DNA from: Nemopilema nomurai | Lineage: Eukaryota; Cnidaria; Scyphozoa; Rhizostomeae; Rhizostomatidae | NCBI GenBank assembly: GCA_003864495.1 | Contig: ML133386.1 | Coordinates: forward strand, 979,442 to 1,043,441 | Direction of reading: 5' to 3' | DNA: 64,000 nt | Shown here: piece by piece, positions 61,191 to 64,000 of the stretch | Position numbering within the stretch: the first letter of the stretch is position 1 | Layout of the letters: each line of letters begins with the position of its first letter | Program-made: the position numbers and the translations under genes | Notes under the pieces: generated by a model | What the model saw: only the letters and a program-made list of their open reading frames with translations | The model's database searches: none | Told to the model about the DNA's origin: nothing

Positions 61191-62512
61191 GGAAAACGAG
61201 GCTAACATGGAAACAAGGCTTGGACGAAAACGAGGCTAGCATGGAAACGAGGCTAGGACGAAAACGAGGCTAGCATGCAAACGAGGCTAGCATGGAAACG
61301 AGGCTAGGACGAAAAAGAGCTAGGGCTTCTAAAACCAAAACGAGACTAGCATGAAAACGAGGCTACGATGAAAAAAGGCTATGACATAAACGAGGCTAGA
61401 ACTTTTAGCACCAAAACAAGGCTAGCATGGATACAAGGCTACGAAGAAAACGAGGCTAAGGCTTTTAGCACCAAAAAGAGGCTTCAGTGGAAACGAAGCT
61501 AGGACGAAAACGAGGCTAGGGCTTTTAGCACTTAAACGAGGCTAGCTGGGAAACAAAGCTAGGAAGAGAACAAGGCTAGGGCTTTAATACCAAAACGTGG
61601 CTTGCTTGAAAACGAGGCTAGGACGTAAGAGCCTAGGGTTTTAGCACCAAAACGAGGCTAGCATGGAAACGAGGCTTGCATGGAAACGAATGTTGGACGA
61701 AAACATGGCTAGCATGGAAACGAGGCTAGAACAAAAAGAGGCTAGGGCTTTTAGAACCAAAACGAGACTAGTATGAAAACTAGGCTACGATGAAAACGAG
61801 GCTATGACATCAACGAATTTAGAAATTTTAGCACCTTAACGAGGCTAGCATCTAGAAGAGGCTAGGACGAAAACGAGGCTAGGGCTTTCAGCATACAAAC
61901 GAGGCTAGGAAGAAAAACGAAATTAGGACGTAAACGAGGCTAGCATGGAAACGAGGCTTGCATGGAAAAGAGGCTTGGACGAAAACGAGGCTAGCATGAA
62001 AACTAGGCTACGATGAAAACGAGGCTATGACATCAACGAATTTAGAAATTTTAGCACCTTAACGAGGCTAGCATCTAGAAGAGGCTAGGACGAAAACGAG
62101 GCTAGGGCTTTCAGCATACAAACGAGGCTAGGAAGAAAAACGAAGCTAGGACGTAAACGAGGCTAGCATGGAAACGAGGCTTGCATGGAAAAGAGGCTTG
62201 GACGAAAACGAGGCTAGCATGGAAACGATGCTAGCATGGAAACGAGGCTTGGACGAAAACAAGGCTAGCATGGAAACGAGGCTAGGACAAAAACGAGGCT
62301 AGGACTTTCAGCATCTGAACGAGGCTAGCATGGAAACGAGGCTAGGGCTTTTAGCACCAAAACGAGGCTAGCACGAAACGATGCTAGGACGAAAACGAGG
62401 CTAACATGCAAACGAGGCTAGAAGGAAAACGAGGCTAGGACGAAAACAAAGCTAGCATGGAAACGAGGCTAGGACGAAAAAGAGGCTAGGGCTTTCAGAA
62501 CCAAAACGAGAC

Positions 62513-62650
62513 TAGCATGGAAACGAGGCTAGCATGGAAACGAGGCTAGCATGGAAACGAGGCTAGCATGGAAACGAGGCTAGCATGGAAACGAGGCTAG
62601 CATGGAAACGAGGCTAGCATGGAAACGAGGCTAGCATGGAAACGAGGCTG
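62513..62650 (+). repeat. Homogeneous run of the 17-bp unit, about 8-9 copies
   Basis: Perfect aaacgaggctagcatgg units, again followed by ctgggaggaaaacgaggctaacatgg as at 61,180-61,210. Because the flank is shared, the two runs descend from one ancestor and differ in copy number through slippage or unequal exchange. Confidence 0.9.
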
Positions 62651-64000
62651 GGAGGAAAACGAGGCTAACATGGAAACGAGGCTTGGACGAAAACGAGGCT
62701 AGCATGGAAACGAGGCTAGGACGAAAAAGAGTCTAGGACGTAAACGAGGCTAGCATGGAAACGAGGCTTGCATGGAAACGAGGCTAGGACGAAAAAGAGG
62801 CTAGGGCTTTTAGAACCAAAACGAGACTTACGATGAAAACGAGGCTATTACATAAACGAGGCTAAAGCTTTTAGCACCTAAACGAGGCTAGCATGGAAAA
62901 GAGGCTAGGACGAAAACGAGGCTAGGTCTTTCAGCATCTAAACGAGGCTAGCATGGAAACGAGGCTAGGGCTTTTAGCACTAAAACGAGGCTAGCACGAA
63001 AACGAGGCTAGCATGGAAACGAGGCTAGGACGAAAAAGAGGCTAGGGCTTTTAGAACCAAAACGAGACTAGTATGAAAACGAGGCTACGATGAAAACGAG
63101 GCTATGAAATAAACGAAACTAGAACTTTTAGCACCTTAAGGAGGCTTCCATGGAAACGAGGCTAGCATGGAAACGAGGCTTGGACGAAAACAAGGCTAGC
63201 ATGGAAACGAGGCTAGGACGAAAACGAGGCTAGGTCTTTCAGCATCTTAACGAGGCTAGCATGGAAACAAGGCTAGGGCTTTTAGCACCAAAAGAAGGCT
63301 AGCACGAAAACGAGGCTAGGACGAAAACGAGGCTAACATGCAAACGAGGCTAGAAGGAAAACGAGGCTAGGACGAAAACGAGGCTAGCATGGAAACGAGG
63401 CTAGGAGGAAAACGAGGCTAGCATGGAAACGAGGCTTGGACGAAAACGAGGCTAGCATGGAAACGAGGCTAGGGCGAAAAAGAGGCTAGGGCTTTAAGAA
63501 CCAAAACGAGACTAGTATAAAACGAGGCTACGATGAAAACGAGGCTATGACATAAACGAGGCTAGAACTTTTAGCACCTTAACAAGAGTAGCATGGAAAA
63601 GAGGCTAGGACGAAAACGAGGCTAGGGCCTTCAGCACCCAAACAAGGCTAGCATGGAAATGAGGCTAGGGCTTTTAGCACCAAAACGATGCTAGCACGAA
63701 AACGAGGCTAGGACGAAAAAGAGGCTAGGGCTTTTAAAACCAAAACGAGGCTTCAGTGGAAACGAAGCTAGGACGAAAACGAGGCTAGGGCTTTTAGCAC
63801 TTAAACGAGGCTAGCTGGGAAACAAAGCTAGGAGGAGAACAAGGCTAGGGCTTTAATACCAAAACGTGGACTTGCTTGAAAACGAGGCTAGGACGTAAGA
63901 GCTAGGGCTTTTAGCACCAAACGAGGCTAGCATGGAAACGAGGCTTGCATGGAAACGAATCTTGGACGAAAACAAGGCTAGCATGGAAACGAGGCTAGAA

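Larger units (their letters stand above)
58778..64000 (+). repeat. Satellite array, right side (subfamily A-like)
   Basis: The same roughly 17/26-bp satellite in the same orientation as the left array. It opens with agggcttttagcacc, and the first few hundred bases are the most irregular. Its variants (cttcagtggaaacg, ctttcagcatct, gacataaacgagg, agcaccttaacaagagtagc) are those of subfamily A. 63,235-63,694 matches 1,551-2,010 almost base for base, including the rare gggcgaaaaagaggctagggctttaagaacc. Internal longer repeats: 59,861/61,890/62,113 (agcatacaaacg) and 60,054/62,303 (offset about 2.25 kb); 59,520/61,482/63,751 (cttcagtgg). It runs off the window. No gene seen. Confidence 0.95.

Noticed and set aside
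1..64000. CRISPR-like arrays
   Set aside because: The repeats are head-to-tail with variable 4-14 base tails and no unique spacers of constant length. The exon-intron gene shows a eukaryotic genome.

Overview
The window is animal nuclear DNA: a 21.5-kb single-copy island (about 37,301-58,777) lying inside a very large, AG-rich tandem satellite. The island carries the 5' part of an intron-rich gene for a cation-independent mannose-6-phosphate receptor (CI-MPR/IGF2R family), so the source is a metazoan. The residual transposons (LINE reverse transcriptases of a type common in corals and anemones, an RTE-like LINE, a hAT element, a Ty1/copia relic) and a Cys-rich P2X7-C-like fragment fit an invertebrate, perhaps a cnidarian. 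That taxonomic guess is weak.

Layout. 1-6,789: satellite subfamily A, built from roughly 17-bp units (core aaacgaggctag) with interspersed units of about 26 bp ending in gggcttttagcacc. 6,790-37,300: subfamily B of the same satellite, with large higher-order duplications (about 9.4 kb, and about 3.6-4.5 kb). 37,301-51,079: receptor gene on the minus strand. 51,080-58,777: upstream DNA filled with dead mobile elements. 58,778-64,000: satellite again, same strand orientation, and resembling subfamily A rather than the neighbouring B.

The receptor gene. Thirteen coding exons can be joined with GT-AG introns and consistent phases from an ATG at 51,079 to a donor at 37,400. They give 3,214 coding bases, that is 1,071 codons plus one base. 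The product has a signal peptide, seven complete CI-MPR extracytoplasmic repeats and the start of an eighth. Only repeats 3 and 5 keep the Gln/Arg/Glu/Tyr set used for sugar-phosphate binding, and these are repeats that bind ligand in vertebrate CI-MPR. The rest of the gene (repeats 8 onward, membrane segment, cytoplasmic tail) must lie to the left of base 1. Either intron 13 holds at least 37 kb of satellite, or the gene is cut off by the array.

Smaller repeats sit in the introns: a 34-bp minisatellite of about 52 copies that starts at the splice donor of exon 9, a 15-bp AT-rich minisatellite, and AT- and TTA-rich tracts. The mobile elements upstream include two insertions with readable target-site duplications: a 482-bp 5'-truncated LINE (15-bp duplication) and a 1,006-bp non-autonomous hAT-like element (8-bp duplication, 7 of 8 bases matching). 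No tRNA, rRNA or CRISPR was recognised. All repeats and exon joins were read by eye, so copy numbers and edges of repeat blocks are approximate.
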